Below the pieces are notes generated by a model that was given only the letters and a program-made list of their open reading frames with translations, had not been told where the DNA came from and ran no database searches. Positions 1 to 10,534 of a DNA stretch of 64,000 nt are shown here, piece after piece. Positions within the stretch are counted from its first letter, which is position 1. Every line of letters begins with the position of its first letter. The position numbers and the translations under genes were made by a program. The DNA lies in the NCBI RefSeq assembly GCF_000819845.1, contig NZ_CDCG01000046.1:162819-226818 (forward strand). Reading direction: 5' to 3'. The DNA comes from Aeromonas enteropelogenes (GTDB lineage: Bacteria; Pseudomonadota; Gammaproteobacteria; Enterobacterales; Aeromonadaceae).

Positions 1-485
1 AGGCCATCTCGGGGCGCGATCTGATCCTGTTGCTGGGGGGCCTGTTTCTCATCGGCAAGAGCGCCCACGAGATCCACGCCACTCTGGAGGGCGCGGCCGA
101 GCCGGAGAGCACGACGGCCGTCGCCTCCGGCTTTGTCAGCACCCTGCTCCAGATCGCCATCCTCGATATCGTGTTCAGCCTGGATTCCGTCATCACAGCG
201 GTCGGCATGGCGGATCACGTGCCCGTCATGGTACTGGCCATCATGATCGCCGTCTTCATCATGATGTTCGCCGCCAAGGCCATCGGCGATTTTGTCGACA
301 GCCACCCCACCATCAAGATGCTGGCGCTCTCCTTCCTCACCCTGGTGGGCTTCGCCCTGATGGCGGAAGGACTGGATGTGCACATTCCGAAGGGGTACAT
401 CTACTTCGCCATGGCCTTCTCGCTGGTGGTGGAGATGATCAACATTCGCCTGCGCAGCCACACGGCTGCCAGCGGGCAGAAATAG
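1..485 (+). CDS. ygdQ: TerC-family integral membrane protein, YgdQ-like (5' end outside window)
   Basis: This is the C-terminal 160 or so residues of a multi-pass inner-membrane protein; the frame is open from the first bases of the window. It contains the TerC family signature DIVFSLDSVITAVGM and several hydrophobic segments, and it ends with a short polar tail. The order of motifs (RDLILLLGGLFLI, then FSLDSV, then IPKGYIYFAMAFS) matches my memory of E. coli YgdQ. TerC proteins are linked to metal ion (manganese/tellurite) handling; the substrate here is not shown by the sequence. A strong hairpin with a T-run follows the stop codon. Confidence 0.85.
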   Translation, partial: AISGRDLILLLGGLFLIGKSAHEIHATLEGAAEPESTTAVASGFVSTLLQIAILDIVFSLDSVITAVGMADHVPVMVLAIMIAVFIMMFAAKAIGDFVDSHPTIKMLALSFLTLVGFALMAEGLDVHIPKGYIYFAMAFSLVVEMINIRLRSHTAASGQK

Positions 486-503
486 CCATCACGATCGCAG
501 GAT

Positions 504-535
504 CAAAAAGAGCGCCTCCCGGGGCGCTCTTTTGC
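504..535. terminator. bidirectional rho-independent terminator
   Basis: A GC-rich inverted repeat (AGAGCGCC / GGCGCTCT) is flanked by A-run and T-run. It separates two convergent genes, the TerC-like gene on + and yfiB on -, and can serve both. Confidence 0.85.
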
Positions 536-567
536 TATGTACACGACATGTCTGGCTGGCTCTTGCC

Positions 568-1056
568 TTATTCGTTGGCAATCACGATAGCCACTCGACG
601 ATTGTCTGCCCGTCCGGCCGAGGTGCGATTGTCGGCTACCGGGGCCGTATCACCACGCCCGCGGACCTCGAGGTTGGCCGGCTTCATGCCCACCGAGACC
701 AGCACATCCGCCACCGACTGGGCCCGTTTCACCGAGAGCTGCTGGTTATAGGCGGCGTCACCCGTGTTGTCGGTATGACCGTCTATCCTGGCCTTGTCGA
801 GGCCCACCTTCAGCAGGGAGTTGCCCAGCGTTTCCACCGCCTGGCGGGTCTGTGGCGTAAGCTTCCCGACGTTGTTGGCAAACAACACCCGGTTGGCAAA
901 ATCCAGCGTCCAGCCTTCATCGGTCAGATGAAAACCTTGCTCCTTCAATACCGTCACTTGTTCTTCGGTCAATCCCCTGGGCGGACTCTGACAGCCAGCC
1001 AGCAGGGAAAACAGCAGGCCAAGTACGGCGGCCTTGAGGGAGAGGGACATCTTCAT
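568..1056 (-). CDS. yfiB: YfiB-like OmpA-family outer-membrane lipoprotein
   Basis: A 162-residue lipoprotein. The N-terminal signal ends in the lipobox LLAGC with Cys22 as the expected lipidated residue. The C-terminal half is an OmpA-like peptidoglycan-binding domain (DGHTDNTGD, then NQQLSVKRAQSV, then RGRGDTAPVADN and GRADNRRV). It is the last gene of a three-gene minus-strand operon with yfiN and yfiR. In the characterised YfiBNR system this outer-membrane protein sequesters periplasmic YfiR and so releases the diguanylate cyclase YfiN. Role assigned from family and operon context. Confidence 0.9.
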   Translation of the reverse strand: MKMSLSLKAAVLGLLFSLLAGCQSPPRGLTEEQVTVLKEQGFHLTDEGWTLDFANRVLFANNVGKLTPQTRQAVETLGNSLLKVGLDKARIDGHTDNTGDAAYNQQLSVKRAQSVADVLVSVGMKPANLEVRGRGDTAPVADNRTSAGRADNRRVAIVIANE

Positions 1057-1082
1057 GGTTACGACTCCTTAACGACTTCCAT

Positions 1083-2324
1083 TCACGCCGTCCTGGCGGC
1101 ATCAACCTCCTCTCGACGGGCGCGTTTTGCCAGATACATGGCACTGTCAGCCAGCGCACAAAGCTCGCTGGCACTTGTCCCGGGCTGATGGATGGCAAAC
1201 CCTATGCTGATCCCGGCGACCAGCTGCTGCCCATCCCGCAATACCACAGGATCCTTCATCGCCTGCTGAATACGAGTGATCACCTCTTCCACATCCATAG
1301 CCTGATGGGCGGGACTCAACAGTATGGCGAATTCGTCTCCCCCGAGGCGGCACACCAGATCCTGCGGCCGCAGCTGGTGCTGCACACGCTTGGCCAGGGT
1401 CACCAGCACATCATCGCCGGCGTTGTGCCCGAGGGAATCATTGATCTGCTTGAAGCGATCACAATCAAGGTAAAGCAGTGCAAAGGAGCTCCCCTCCTGC
1501 TCCACCTCTATGATGGCCTGCTCCAGACGAGCCTCGAACAGTGCCCGATTGGGCAGCCCCGTCAAGGCATCGTGGGTCGCCTGATGCAACAGGCTGGCAT
1601 TCTCGCGAGCCTGATGCTGCTGCCAGGCCTGCAACTCGTCGAGCAGGGAGTTGAAATCCTCCCCCAGCTCGTTGAGCTCAACGATGGCAGCGGGGCTGGC
1701 GCGCATCCCAAGGGTGCGCTGGCGACGCACCGAGTGGGCAACCTGCGCCAGATCCCGCAGCGGCCCAATGATAGACACCTGCATCCGTCCTGCCACATAG
1801 AGCGCCCCCATGGCGCTGAGCAGCAGGCAGACCAGCATCACCAGCAACACCGCCAGCAAAAACAGCAACAGCGATTGTCCGTGTCCCCTGACCCGCACTT
1901 CGGCGATCACTTCCTTGCCCCGCATCATGGACTCCCGGGCAGGCCCCGGCAGTATCCGTTCGGCCAGGTAGTTCTCCAGCCCCGCCAGGGGGGTATTCGT
2001 GGCTCGACGCCAGTTTGCCAGCAGGGTGCCATCGGGCAGATAGATCTGCGCTTCGGCAACCTCTTCACGCTCGGCGATGGTTCTGAGCGCCTCGTTGGCC
2101 GCCTCCTCATCCCGGAACACCACGGCCGCCTCTGCGGTATAGCTGATGGCTCGGGCCACCAGCTCCAGATTGTGCTCCGCATGGAACCGCATGGCCAGCA
2201 AGGCGATCAGGGTGAGGAAGATCCCCACTACGCAGGCCGAGGTGAAGGCGGCCATCAGGTGGGTACGTCTGAGGTTTTGGTGCAGGGTCAGTCGTTGATC
2301 ACGGGAGCCTGGCCAGGCCGTCAT
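1083..2324 (-). CDS. yfiN: YfiN-like membrane diguanylate cyclase
   Basis: A 413-residue inner-membrane enzyme that should make cyclic di-GMP from two GTP. A transmembrane segment lies near residues 24-45 and a second near 151-178; between them is a periplasmic sensor region of about 100 residues. A HAMP-like segment follows, then the GGDEF domain with the intact active-site motif GGDEF at 328-332. The product-inhibition site RxxD is present as RPQD at 319-322, the expected five residues upstream. The start codon overlaps the yfiR stop (ATGA), so the two are probably translationally coupled. Confidence 0.93.
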   Translation of the reverse strand: MTAWPGSRDQRLTLHQNLRRTHLMAAFTSACVVGIFLTLIALLAMRFHAEHNLELVARAISYTAEAAVVFRDEEAANEALRTIAEREEVAEAQIYLPDGTLLANWRRATNTPLAGLENYLAERILPGPARESMMRGKEVIAEVRVRGHGQSLLLFLLAVLLVMLVCLLLSAMGALYVAGRMQVSIIGPLRDLAQVAHSVRRQRTLGMRASPAAIVELNELGEDFNSLLDELQAWQQHQARENASLLHQATHDALTGLPNRALFEARLEQAIIEVEQEGSSFALLYLDCDRFKQINDSLGHNAGDDVLVTLAKRVQHQLRPQDLVCRLGGDEFAILLSPAHQAMDVEEVITRIQQAMKDPVVLRDGQQLVAGISIGFAIHQPGTSASELCALADSAMYLAKRARREEVDAARTA

Positions 2325-2884
2325 GGAGCCCCCCTATTCGCCTTGGCAAGCTTGAGGACGGCGGGATGGACCCGCACACCGCTCAGGGCCAACGCATCCA
2401 GGTTGACGTCGAAGCGAACCCGCTCGCTCGCGGGATCCGGCTGTAAACAGAAGACCGCACTGGCACTGCACTCGGCATTCTGTTCACTGATGCTGAGCAC
2501 GGCCCGGCCTTTCAGGCGGGAAAAGAGGTCGAGCCGGGTCGTCTCATCCACCACTCCCAGATAGAGGACATCACAGTGATCGCGGATGGCAGGATCCGTC
2601 ACCCCGTAACGATTGACGCTCACCGCTCTCCCATTGCTCTGCCCCGTGATGGAGAAGAGGGCGCCGGCATATTCGGTCGGCGCCACCACACACAGACGCA
2701 GCACCTCGGGCTCCACCGGCCAGCGGGTGTAACTCATGATATCGAGCACCAGCTCCTTGACGGCACTCGCCCGCACCTCGGCAGCCGTCTTCGCCGCGGC
2801 GATGGTCCCCGAAGGAAACACCAGCCCCAGTACCAGCAACAGGAGTGACAGGCGGACAACAACGCCGGGGGAAGGAAATAACAT
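2321..2884 (-). CDS. yfiR: YfiR-like periplasmic repressor of the diguanylate cyclase
   Basis: A YfiR family (DUF4154) protein of about 187 residues. In the known system it binds the periplasmic part of YfiN and keeps it inactive until YfiB or redox stress removes it. I chose the internal ATG at 2884 because it begins a typical signal peptide (MLFPSPGVVVRLSLLLLVLG, cleaved after an Ala-rich stretch); longer in-frame starts up to 3025 would put unlikely residues ahead of it. Cysteines are present in the mature part (for example LRLCVVAP, DHCDVLYLG, AECSASAVFCLQ), in line with the disulfide-based regulation known for YfiR. First gene of yfiRNB. Confidence 0.85.
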   Translation of the reverse strand: MLFPSPGVVVRLSLLLLVLGLVFPSGTIAAAKTAAEVRASAVKELVLDIMSYTRWPVEPEVLRLCVVAPTEYAGALFSITGQSNGRAVSVNRYGVTDPAIRDHCDVLYLGVVDETTRLDLFSRLKGRAVLSISEQNAECSASAVFCLQPDPASERVRFDVNLDALALSGVRVHPAVLKLAKANRGAP

Positions 2885-3007
2885 CAGGATAAAACCGCCT
2901 CTCTCTATCACCGCCATCGTGCGGTTTCGGTACATGAACTGGAGAGAGTAAGGGGCCCGGCAACCCCTTGACAAGTCCGGATCCGGTCCCGATGGTCGGG
3001 TCGTACA

Positions 3008-3046
3008 AATAAAAACGGAGCCCATATTTCAATGGACTCCGTTGGA
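3008..3046 (-). terminator. rho-independent terminator of tyrR
   Basis: Read on the minus strand just after the tyrR stop, an inverted repeat (AACGGAGTCCA / TGGGCTCCGTT) runs into TTTTTATTT. Confidence 0.8.
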
Positions 3047-3065
3047 TGCAAGGGGCGGGAGGAGA

Positions 3066-4613
3066 TTACTTCTTGCCGATCCCGTATTCCCGCAACTTGT
3101 TGGCGATGGCGGTATGCGACACACCCAGCCGTTTGGCGAGCTGGCGGGTCGACGGGAAGGCCGGATAGAGCCGTGCCAGCAACTGACTCTCGAAGCGCTT
3201 CACCGCATCGTCGAGATCCCCCTCGAACCACTCGTCAATAAGCGGCATGGCCTCGGCGGCCACCGGCAGATCGATCTGCTCGGGACCCAGCTCATCCCCT
3301 TCCAGCAGGGTCATGGCCCGATAAAGACAGTTGCGCAGCTGGCGCACGTTGCCGGGCCAGCGATAGGCGGTCAGGTAATCGGCCATGTTGCGGGTAAAGC
3401 GCGGACGCGGGCGCTGCAACTCGCTGGCAAAGCGGGAGACAAACTGCTGGGCCAGCGCCATGATGTCCGCCTTGCGCTCGCGCAGGGGAGGCAGACCCAG
3501 ACTCAGCACGTTGAGGCGATAGTAGAGATCTTCCCGAAACTTGCCTTCATGCACCAGATCCAGCAGCTGTTTCTGGGTGGTGCAGATGAAGCGCACGTTG
3601 ACCTTCACCTCCTGCTCGTCGCCCACCCGGCGAAATACCCCGTCCTGCAGCACTCGCAGAAACTTGGTCTGCAAATGGGGAGACATGTCGCCGATCTCGT
3701 CCAGCATCAGGGTGCCGCCGCTCGCCAGTTCCAGCACGCCGCGCTTGCCCTCGGTGTTGTTGCCAAAGGCGCCGGGGGCATAGCCAAACAGCTCGCTCTC
3801 GGCCACGTTGTCCGGCATGGCGGCACAGTTGAGGGCCATGAAGGGGTGGCTGGAGCGCAGGCTGGCGCCGTGACAGGCGCGAGCCAACAGCTCTTTGCCG
3901 GTGCCGGTCTCGCCGACAATGAGCAGCGGGGCATCCTGCATCGCCAGCTTGCGGGCCTGGGCCAGTACCTCTTTCATCTTGGGGCTTTCGGCCTGCAGAT
4001 GCTCAAAGCCCCCTACTTCCACCGCATGGAGGGCGCTGAAATGCATGCCGACCCGACGGGCGGACTTGAGTACCACCACGGCGCCGGCCAGGGCCTGTTT
4101 GCCCTTCTCCTCGGCCACGAACAGCGGCATCAGATCCGCCAGATACTCCTCGCCATGGATGGTGAGTTTGCAGGTCTGGGGCTTGATCTCGCTCGCCTCC
4201 AGCCAGCGACCGAAGGAGAAGCCCTTGACCAGGGAGCCCAGCGCCACGCCGCGCACCTCCTCCACCGGCAGGCCGAGGGTGGTGAGCGCCGACTGGTTGG
4301 CCTGGGTCACCTTGCCCTTGCTGTCGAGGGAGAAGACCAGATCCGGCAACGCCTTGAGCAGCGCCTCGATCTCGTGGTGTTCCCGTTCGGAGGGCATGTA
4401 GGGGATGGTCTTGACGTCATAGACGCCGGGAATGCGGCGGATCTCCGGCATCAGGTGCTGGAAATCGCGAAACTCCAGCTCGGGAAAGTTGAGATAGATG
4501 ATGCCTGAGGTATCGATTTCGATGCCGCGCAGATCGATGTTGTGCTCCACCAGGCGGTCGAGCAGTTCCCGGGTCAGGCCCAGGCGGTCTTCACAGCTGA
4601 CTTCAAGACGCAT
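3066..4613 (-). CDS. tyrR: TyrR, transcriptional regulator of aromatic amino acid metabolism
   Basis: A 515-residue regulator that senses aromatic amino acids. Domains in order: ACT (1-75), PAS-like (about 80-185), AAA+ ATPase (about 205-435) with Walker A GETGTGKE at 234-241 and Walker B LMLDEIGD at 302-309, and a C-terminal helix-turn-helix at about 487-508 (STRQLAKRLGVSHTAIANKL). The loop that in sigma-54 activators reads GAFTGA is GAFGNN at 281-286, which fits TyrR acting with sigma-70 RNA polymerase. The ATG at 4613 gives the N-terminus MRLEVSCEDRLGLTREL seen in TyrR; a GTG three codons upstream is possible. It lies directly downstream of phhAB, its likely target. Confidence 0.95.
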   Translation of the reverse strand: MRLEVSCEDRLGLTRELLDRLVEHNIDLRGIEIDTSGIIYLNFPELEFRDFQHLMPEIRRIPGVYDVKTIPYMPSEREHHEIEALLKALPDLVFSLDSKGKVTQANQSALTTLGLPVEEVRGVALGSLVKGFSFGRWLEASEIKPQTCKLTIHGEEYLADLMPLFVAEEKGKQALAGAVVVLKSARRVGMHFSALHAVEVGGFEHLQAESPKMKEVLAQARKLAMQDAPLLIVGETGTGKELLARACHGASLRSSHPFMALNCAAMPDNVAESELFGYAPGAFGNNTEGKRGVLELASGGTLMLDEIGDMSPHLQTKFLRVLQDGVFRRVGDEQEVKVNVRFICTTQKQLLDLVHEGKFREDLYYRLNVLSLGLPPLRERKADIMALAQQFVSRFASELQRPRPRFTRNMADYLTAYRWPGNVRQLRNCLYRAMTLLEGDELGPEQIDLPVAAEAMPLIDEWFEGDLDDAVKRFESQLLARLYPAFPSTRQLAKRLGVSHTAIANKLREYGIGKK

Positions 4614-4698
4614 TCGGGACACACTTCCTAGCTAACTCTATGAATGACGGGATAATACAGACTCGCCCCCCCCAGTGCGAGCGCCAGCCCATAAAAAT

Positions 4699-4730
4699 GC
4701 GGGCCTACCCCGCTTTCGCCGGGCAGGCCC
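4699..4730 (-). terminator. putative terminator after phhAB
   Basis: On the minus strand a long hairpin (GGGCCTGCCCGGC with GGGTAGGCCC) is followed by a CATTTTTAT tail. It lies after the phhB gene and its duplicated tail, before tyrR. Confidence 0.6.
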
Positions 4731-4747
4731 AGGTCAACCCATGACGC

Positions 4748-4848
4748 TTATTTGAGCAGCTGATCGGTGCACACCGCCATGATGAAATCGTTGCGGTGCA
4801 GCTCCCCAATTTTGTGGATCCACCAACTCACGGTCACCATATCGCCCA
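4748..4848 (-). pseudogene. duplicated 3' end of phhB (about 30 codons)
   Basis: On the minus strand, just after phhB, a second copy of the phhB C-terminus can be read: [20 protein letters not shown], ending in DQLLK and TAA, against [20 protein letters not shown] ending in DELLK in the intact gene. The copies differ at both nucleotide and residue level, so this is not a fresh tandem duplication. There is no start codon with a ribosome site for it, and the domain is mostly missing, so it should be inert. Confidence 0.85.
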
Positions 4849-4868
4849 CTCGATGAGTGGTGGCGTCT

Positions 4869-5207
4869 TCACTTCAGCAGCTCATCCGTGCGTGCCGCCA
4901 TGATGAAGTCGTTACGGTGCAACCCGCCGATCTTGTGGGTCCACCAGCTGACAGTGACCTTGCCCCACTCGGTCAGGATGGCCGGATGATGAAACTCCGC
5001 CTCTGCCAGCTCGCCGAGCCGGTTGGTGAAGGTCAGCGCCTCCTTGAAGTTGCGAAAGACGAATTCGCGCCTCAGCTGCAGCGCCCCCTCCACGACCAGC
5101 GGCTGCCAGTCGGGGATGAGATGCATCAGTTCGCTCAGCTCCTGATCGCTGACTTTGGGGGCATCGGCGCGGCACGCTTCACACTGCTGGCTCGCCAGTT
5201 CGGACAT
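4869..5207 (-). CDS. phhB: pterin-4a-carbinolamine dehydratase PhhB
   Basis: A 112-residue cytoplasmic enzyme that dehydrates the 4a-hydroxy-tetrahydropterin made by phenylalanine hydroxylase, so that the cofactor can be recycled. The conserved FHHP and [12 protein letters not shown] motifs carrying the active-site histidines are present. The start at 5207 has a good ribosome site (AAGGAGA, 6 bases upstream). The four cysteines near the N-terminus include a CEAC pair; this extension is common in bacterial PCD proteins. Fifty-one bases downstream of phhA in the same operon. Confidence 0.93.
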   Translation of the reverse strand: MSELASQQCEACRADAPKVSDQELSELMHLIPDWQPLVVEGALQLRREFVFRNFKEALTFTNRLGELAEAEFHHPAILTEWGKVTVSWWTHKIGGLHRNDFIMAARTDELLK

Positions 5208-5258
5208 GGGACTCTCCTTGTTACTCTCTTGATGGGGATCACGAAAAACCGGTGACAT

Positions 5259-6053
5259 TCAGCTCGCCTGCTTGCCCGCGGCGGGGGCAAAGCGTGGCGG
5301 GCGCAAGCCAAGGCGTTTGGCCTCGGCCAGCGCGGCCAAGATCTCCTCCCCGGTCAGTCGGTAGAGGATATCGAGGCTTGGCAGCACAAAATAGGTGGGC
5401 TGCATGATATCGATGCGATAAGGGGTGCGCAGCACCTCGAGCAGGTCGAAGGGTTGCAACAGCGGCTGGCCCGAGAGGGCATAGGCGGTCTCGCCGATGG
5501 AGGAGAGAATGCCCCCGCCGTAGATCCGAAGACCCGCCGGGCTTTCGATCAGGCCAAACTCCACAGTGAACCAGTAAAGGCGCGCCAGAAAGACCCGCTC
5601 CTCCTTGCTGGCCTTCTGCCCCAGCTGGCCATAAAGATGAGTGAAGTGGGCAAAAGCGGGATTGGTCAGCATGGCGCAGTGACCGAAGATCTCGTGAAAG
5701 ATATCCGGCTCCTGCAGGTAGTCGAGCTCGTCCCGATGGCGAATGAAGGTCGCCACCGGAAACTGGCGATTGGCCAGCAGGGCGAAGAAGCGATCGAACG
5801 AGATGAGGGCAGGTACCGCGGCCACCGACCAGCCGGTGACCTCTTGCAACACGGCGTTGATCTCTGCCAACTGGGGGATGCGATCCCGGGGCAGGCCGAG
5901 GCGGGCTAGCCCCGCCAGGTACTCATCGCACGCCCTCCCCTCCAGCGCCTCGAGTTGGCGGGCGATCAGGATCTGCCAGGTGCCATGATCTTCATCCGGG
6001 TAGTGAATGACGCCCCGGGCATCCGGCTGATATGCGGTGTAAAGCGTTGTCAT
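5259..6053 (-). CDS. phhA: phenylalanine-4-hydroxylase PhhA
   Basis: A 264-residue monomer-type bacterial phenylalanine hydroxylase that converts phenylalanine to tyrosine with tetrahydropterin, oxygen and non-haem iron. The iron ligands are visible: HEIFGH gives His120 and His125, and Glu165 lies in YWFTVEFGL. Length is usual for the bacterial catalytic-domain-only enzyme. It begins the phhAB operon, and tyrR follows, so regulation by TyrR in response to aromatic amino acids is likely, although I found no convincing TyrR box directly upstream. Confidence 0.95.
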   Translation of the reverse strand: MTTLYTAYQPDARGVIHYPDEDHGTWQILIARQLEALEGRACDEYLAGLARLGLPRDRIPQLAEINAVLQEVTGWSVAAVPALISFDRFFALLANRQFPVATFIRHRDELDYLQEPDIFHEIFGHCAMLTNPAFAHFTHLYGQLGQKASKEERVFLARLYWFTVEFGLIESPAGLRIYGGGILSSIGETAYALSGQPLLQPFDLLEVLRTPYRIDIMQPTYFVLPSLDILYRLTGEEILAALAEAKRLGLRPPRFAPAAGKQAS

Positions 6054-6122
6054 AGCGGTTCCATCTCTCGGCCCGGTGCGGGCTCCCTGACACTCTCTTG
6101 ATCACTGTAACGTTTCGCCCCG

Positions 6123-6150
6123 CAAAAAAGCAGCCGACCCGAGGGTCGGC
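6123..6150 (-). terminator. rho-independent terminator of the ydc-patD operon
   Basis: On the minus strand AGCCGACCCTCGGGTCGGCT is followed by GCTTTTTTG. It insulates phhA from patD upstream. Confidence 0.85.
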
Positions 6151-6199
6151 TGGTGGCAACAAATGTAAATAATTTGTGACAACCATTCTAACTAGGCTG

Positions 6200-7630
6200 C
6201 TAGAGCTTGACCATGATGTGGCGCGGCACCGTGTAGTCCTCCAGGGCGTAGAGGGAGAGATCCTTGCCGTAGCCGGACATCTTCATGCCGCCGTGTGGCA
6301 TCTCGGAGGTGAGCATGAAGTGGGTGTTGATCCAGGTGCAGCCGTACTGCAGGTGGCTGGCCACCTTGCTGGCAAGGCCGAGATCCCGGGTCCAGACCGA
6401 GCTGGCGAGGCCGTAGTCGGAGTCGTTGGCCCACTGCACCACCTGCTCGGCGTCGGTGAAGCGGGTCACCGACACCACGGGGCCGAACACCTCCCGCCGC
6501 ACGATCTCATCCTCCTGACGGGCATGGGCGATCAGGGTCGGCTCGAAGAAGAAGCCGTTGCCGGGGCGGATCTTGCCTCCCGCCGTCACCTCCACGTGGC
6601 CGCTGCTTTGGGCCCGTTCCACGAAGCTGGCCACCCGGTTGCGCTGCCGGTCAGAGATGAGCGGCCCCATCTCCACTCCCTCCTCGCGCGGGCCGCCCAC
6701 CTTGATGGAGGCCACCGCATCCGTCATGGCGGCGACGAACTTGTCGTAGATCTTGCCCTGGGCATAGATGCGGCAGGCGGCGGTGCAATCCTGGCCGGCG
6801 TTGTAGAAGCCAAAGGTGCGAATGCCCGCCACCACGGCCTCCAGATCCGCATCGTCGAAGATGATGACCGGCGCCTTGCCCCCCAGCTCCAGGTGGGTGC
6901 GCTTCATGGTGCGGGCGGCGCTCTGCAGGATCTTCTGGCCGGTGGCGATGTCACCGGTCAGCGACACCATGCGCACCAGCGGGTGCTCCACCAGCGGTGC
7001 CCCCACGCTCTCGCCCCGGCCGCAGACGATGTTGATGACGCCGCGGGGGAAGATCTCGCTGGCGATCTCCGCCAGGCGCAGGGCGGTGAGGGGGGTCTGC
7101 TCGGAGGGCTTGAGCACCACTGTATTGCCGGCGGCGAGCACCGGGGCCATCTTCCAGGCCGCCATCATCAGCGGATAGTTCCAGGGGGCGATACTGCCAA
7201 CCACGCCGATGGGGTCGCGGCGGATCATGCTGGTGTGCCCCTCGATGTACTCCCCCGCCAGCGGTCCCTGCAGGCAGCGGGCGGCGCCGGCGAAGAAGCG
7301 GAAGCAGTCCACCACCGCCGGCAGCTCATCGTTCAGCACCGCCAGATAGGGCTTGCCGCAGTTGAGGGATTCAAGGGCCGCAAACTCCTCGGCGTGGCGC
7401 TCGATGGCATCGGCCAGACGCAGCAGCAGGGTGCTGCGTTGGGCCGGGGTGGTGCGGCTCCACTGGGCGAAGGCGCGCTGGGCGCCGTTCACCGCCCGGT
7501 TCACCTGCTCGAACGAGGCTTCTGGTACCGAGGCGAGAAGTTCCCCGGTGGCCGGGTTGAGGATGGGCTCGGCCGGGCCGTCACCGGTGACGAACTGGCC
7601 ATCGATCAAGAGTTGGGTAGAGAGTTTCAT
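6200..7630 (-). CDS. patD: gamma-aminobutyraldehyde dehydrogenase PatD
   Basis: A 476-residue NAD-dependent aldehyde dehydrogenase. The catalytic cysteine lies in [11 protein letters not shown] and the general-base glutamate in LELGGKAP. Close correspondence with E. coli PatD/YdcW (for example [19 protein letters not shown] and [20 protein letters not shown]) points to 4-aminobutanal, made from putrescine, as substrate, giving GABA. The start at 7630 was chosen over an ATG-less upstream extension because AAGGA precedes it. It is the last gene of ydcSTUV-patD, matching the E. coli order. Confidence 0.93.
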   Translation of the reverse strand: MKLSTQLLIDGQFVTGDGPAEPILNPATGELLASVPEASFEQVNRAVNGAQRAFAQWSRTTPAQRSTLLLRLADAIERHAEEFAALESLNCGKPYLAVLNDELPAVVDCFRFFAGAARCLQGPLAGEYIEGHTSMIRRDPIGVVGSIAPWNYPLMMAAWKMAPVLAAGNTVVLKPSEQTPLTALRLAEIASEIFPRGVINIVCGRGESVGAPLVEHPLVRMVSLTGDIATGQKILQSAARTMKRTHLELGGKAPVIIFDDADLEAVVAGIRTFGFYNAGQDCTAACRIYAQGKIYDKFVAAMTDAVASIKVGGPREEGVEMGPLISDRQRNRVASFVERAQSSGHVEVTAGGKIRPGNGFFFEPTLIAHARQEDEIVRREVFGPVVSVTRFTDAEQVVQWANDSDYGLASSVWTRDLGLASKVASHLQYGCTWINTHFMLTSEMPHGGMKMSGYGKDLSLYALEDYTVPRHIMVKL

Positions 7631-7659
7631 GGTTGCATCCTTGCGCACGCGTTGAGTCG

Positions 7660-8493
7660 TTATTTGCCACTGCCGGCGACGTCCTGGCCGTCGCGGGTGA
7701 GGTAGTAGGCAAGCAGAATGGGAATGGTGGTGAAGGCCACTATGATGAGCGCCACCACGTTGGTGACCGGCCTGTCCCGTGGCCGGATCAGCTCCTGATA
7801 CATCCAGATCGGCAGCGTGGTCTGCTGGCCGGCGGTGAAGGTGGTGACGATCACCTCGTCAAAGCTCAGCGCGAACGCCAGCATGCCCCCCGCCAGCAGG
7901 GCGGTGGCGAGGTTGGGCAGGATCACGTAGCGCAGAGTCTGGAAGCCGTCGGCGCCGAGATCCATCGACGCCTCGATGAGGCTCTGATTGGTACGGCGAA
8001 AGCGCGCCAGGGCATTGTTGTAGACCACCACCACGCAGAAGGTGGCGTGACCGATGACGATGGTCCAGAAGCTGAAGGGGATCTCCATCACCCCATAGGC
8101 GGAGCGCAGCGCTATGCCGGTGACGATGCCGGGCAGGGCGATGGGCAGCACCAGCAAGAGCGACACCACCTCCTGGCCGAAGAAGCGGCTGCGGGCGATG
8201 GCCCCCACCGCCAGGGTGCCGAGTACCATGGCCACCAAGGTAGCAAGCCCGGCCACCTCCAGCGACAGCTGGATGGCGCGCCACACATCGGGGCGGTTGA
8301 GGGTCACCTCGAACCACTTGAGGGTGAGCCCGGGGGGCGGGAACTGGTAGCTCTTGCTCTCGCTGGTGAAGGCGTAGAGGAAGATGAACAGGATCGGAAA
8401 GTGCAGGAACAGGAGACCGCCGATGGCCGCGTACTTGAGCAGGCCGGAAGGCTGGCTGCCATGGTCCCGTTTCATGGAGGTATTAGAGCGCAT
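7660..8493 (-). CDS. ydcV: YdcV, ABC transporter permease
   Basis: A 277-residue inner-membrane permease with about six transmembrane segments and the coupling motif for the ATPase ([20 protein letters not shown]). It belongs to the PotC-like permeases of polyamine-type importers. The start at 8493 overlaps the ydcU stop by 11 bases; a second ATG six codons inside is possible. Works with YdcU, YdcT and YdcS. Confidence 0.92.
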   Translation of the reverse strand: MRSNTSMKRDHGSQPSGLLKYAAIGGLLFLHFPILFIFLYAFTSESKSYQFPPPGLTLKWFEVTLNRPDVWRAIQLSLEVAGLATLVAMVLGTLAVGAIARSRFFGQEVVSLLLVLPIALPGIVTGIALRSAYGVMEIPFSFWTIVIGHATFCVVVVYNNALARFRRTNQSLIEASMDLGADGFQTLRYVILPNLATALLAGGMLAFALSFDEVIVTTFTAGQQTTLPIWMYQELIRPRDRPVTNVVALIIVAFTTIPILLAYYLTRDGQDVAGSGK

Positions 8494-9447
8494 CGAAGGC
8501 CCCCAGGCGTTTCGCGATGGTGAGGTAGATGGCGATGATGAGGATGGGCACCAGCGAGAAGGCGGCGGCGAAGGGCAGGTTGCCCGCCGTGCCCTGCTGC
8601 ATGTAGACCACCTGACCTATGTACATGGTGGAGTTGCCTATGATGCCGGGGATGATGTAGTCCCCCAGCGTCAGAGAAAAGGTGAAGATGGAGCCCGCCA
8701 CCACGCCGGGCAGGGCCAGCGGCAGGATCAGGGTGCGAAAGGTCTGGGCCGGGGTGGCGCCGAGATCGCCGCTCGCCTCCAGCAGGGAGCGCGGGATCCG
8801 CTCCACCGCCGCCTGGATGGGCAGGATCATGAAGGGCAACCAGACGTAGACGAACACGATGAAGGTGCCGATGCGGGAGAAGGAGAGCGACGGCCCGCCG
8901 ATCACCGGCAGCGAGAGGATGGCGTCCAGCAGCCAGTCCAGCCCCAGGGTGTCTGCCAGCCAGCTGATGACCCCCTCCTTGGCCAGGATCAGCTTCCAGG
9001 CGTAGACCCGCACCAGATAGCTGGACCAGAGCGGCAACATGATGCCGACGTAGAACAGGGCCCGGGTCTTGCCGCTGGTGTAGCGCGCCATATAGTAGGC
9101 CACCGGGAAGCCGAGCAGGGCGCAGGCCAGGGTCACCAGCAGCGACATGCCGACGGTGCGCAGGATCACGTCCAGGTTCTCCGCCCGCAGCAGGGCAACG
9201 AAGTTCTGCAGGCCCAGCTCGTGGCGGATCTGGCCGCTGAACTCGTCCAGCCCGAAGAAGGCGTTGGAGAGCAGCATCAGCAGGGAGCCCACATAGATGA
9301 TGCCGAGCCAGAGCAGGGGCGGCCCCAGCAGGATGGCCAGCAGCAGGCCGGAGCGACCGTAGAGCAGGGTGGAGAGGCGCCGCAGCGACCTGACGCGAAC
9401 GGAGTCGGTAGCGTGGCTCATGGCAAGGCTCGCACTGTGGGGGGCGC

Positions 9448-9451
<4 letters not shown>
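8483..9451 (-). CDS. ydcU: YdcU, ABC transporter permease
   Basis: A 322-residue permease of the PotB type. Hydrophobic segments begin with [20 protein letters not shown], and the EAA-loop equivalent is [22 protein letters not shown]. The start codon overlaps the ydcT stop (ATGA), which indicates translational coupling. Partner of YdcV in the membrane part of the importer. Confidence 0.92.
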
Positions 9452-10461
<1,010 letters not shown>

Positions 10462-10534
10462 GGTTCGTCCTTGTCTATGGGAAGCGGACCGGACGCCTGT
10501 CCGGCCCTGTGGTTACAGCATTGCCAAGTCTGGA

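Noticed and set aside
6164..6181. TyrR-box-like TGTAAATAATTTGTGACA upstream of phhA
   Set aside because: Only one half fits well, and it lies upstream of the patD terminator, over 100 bases from phhA, just after the patD stop. I could not support a regulatory role.
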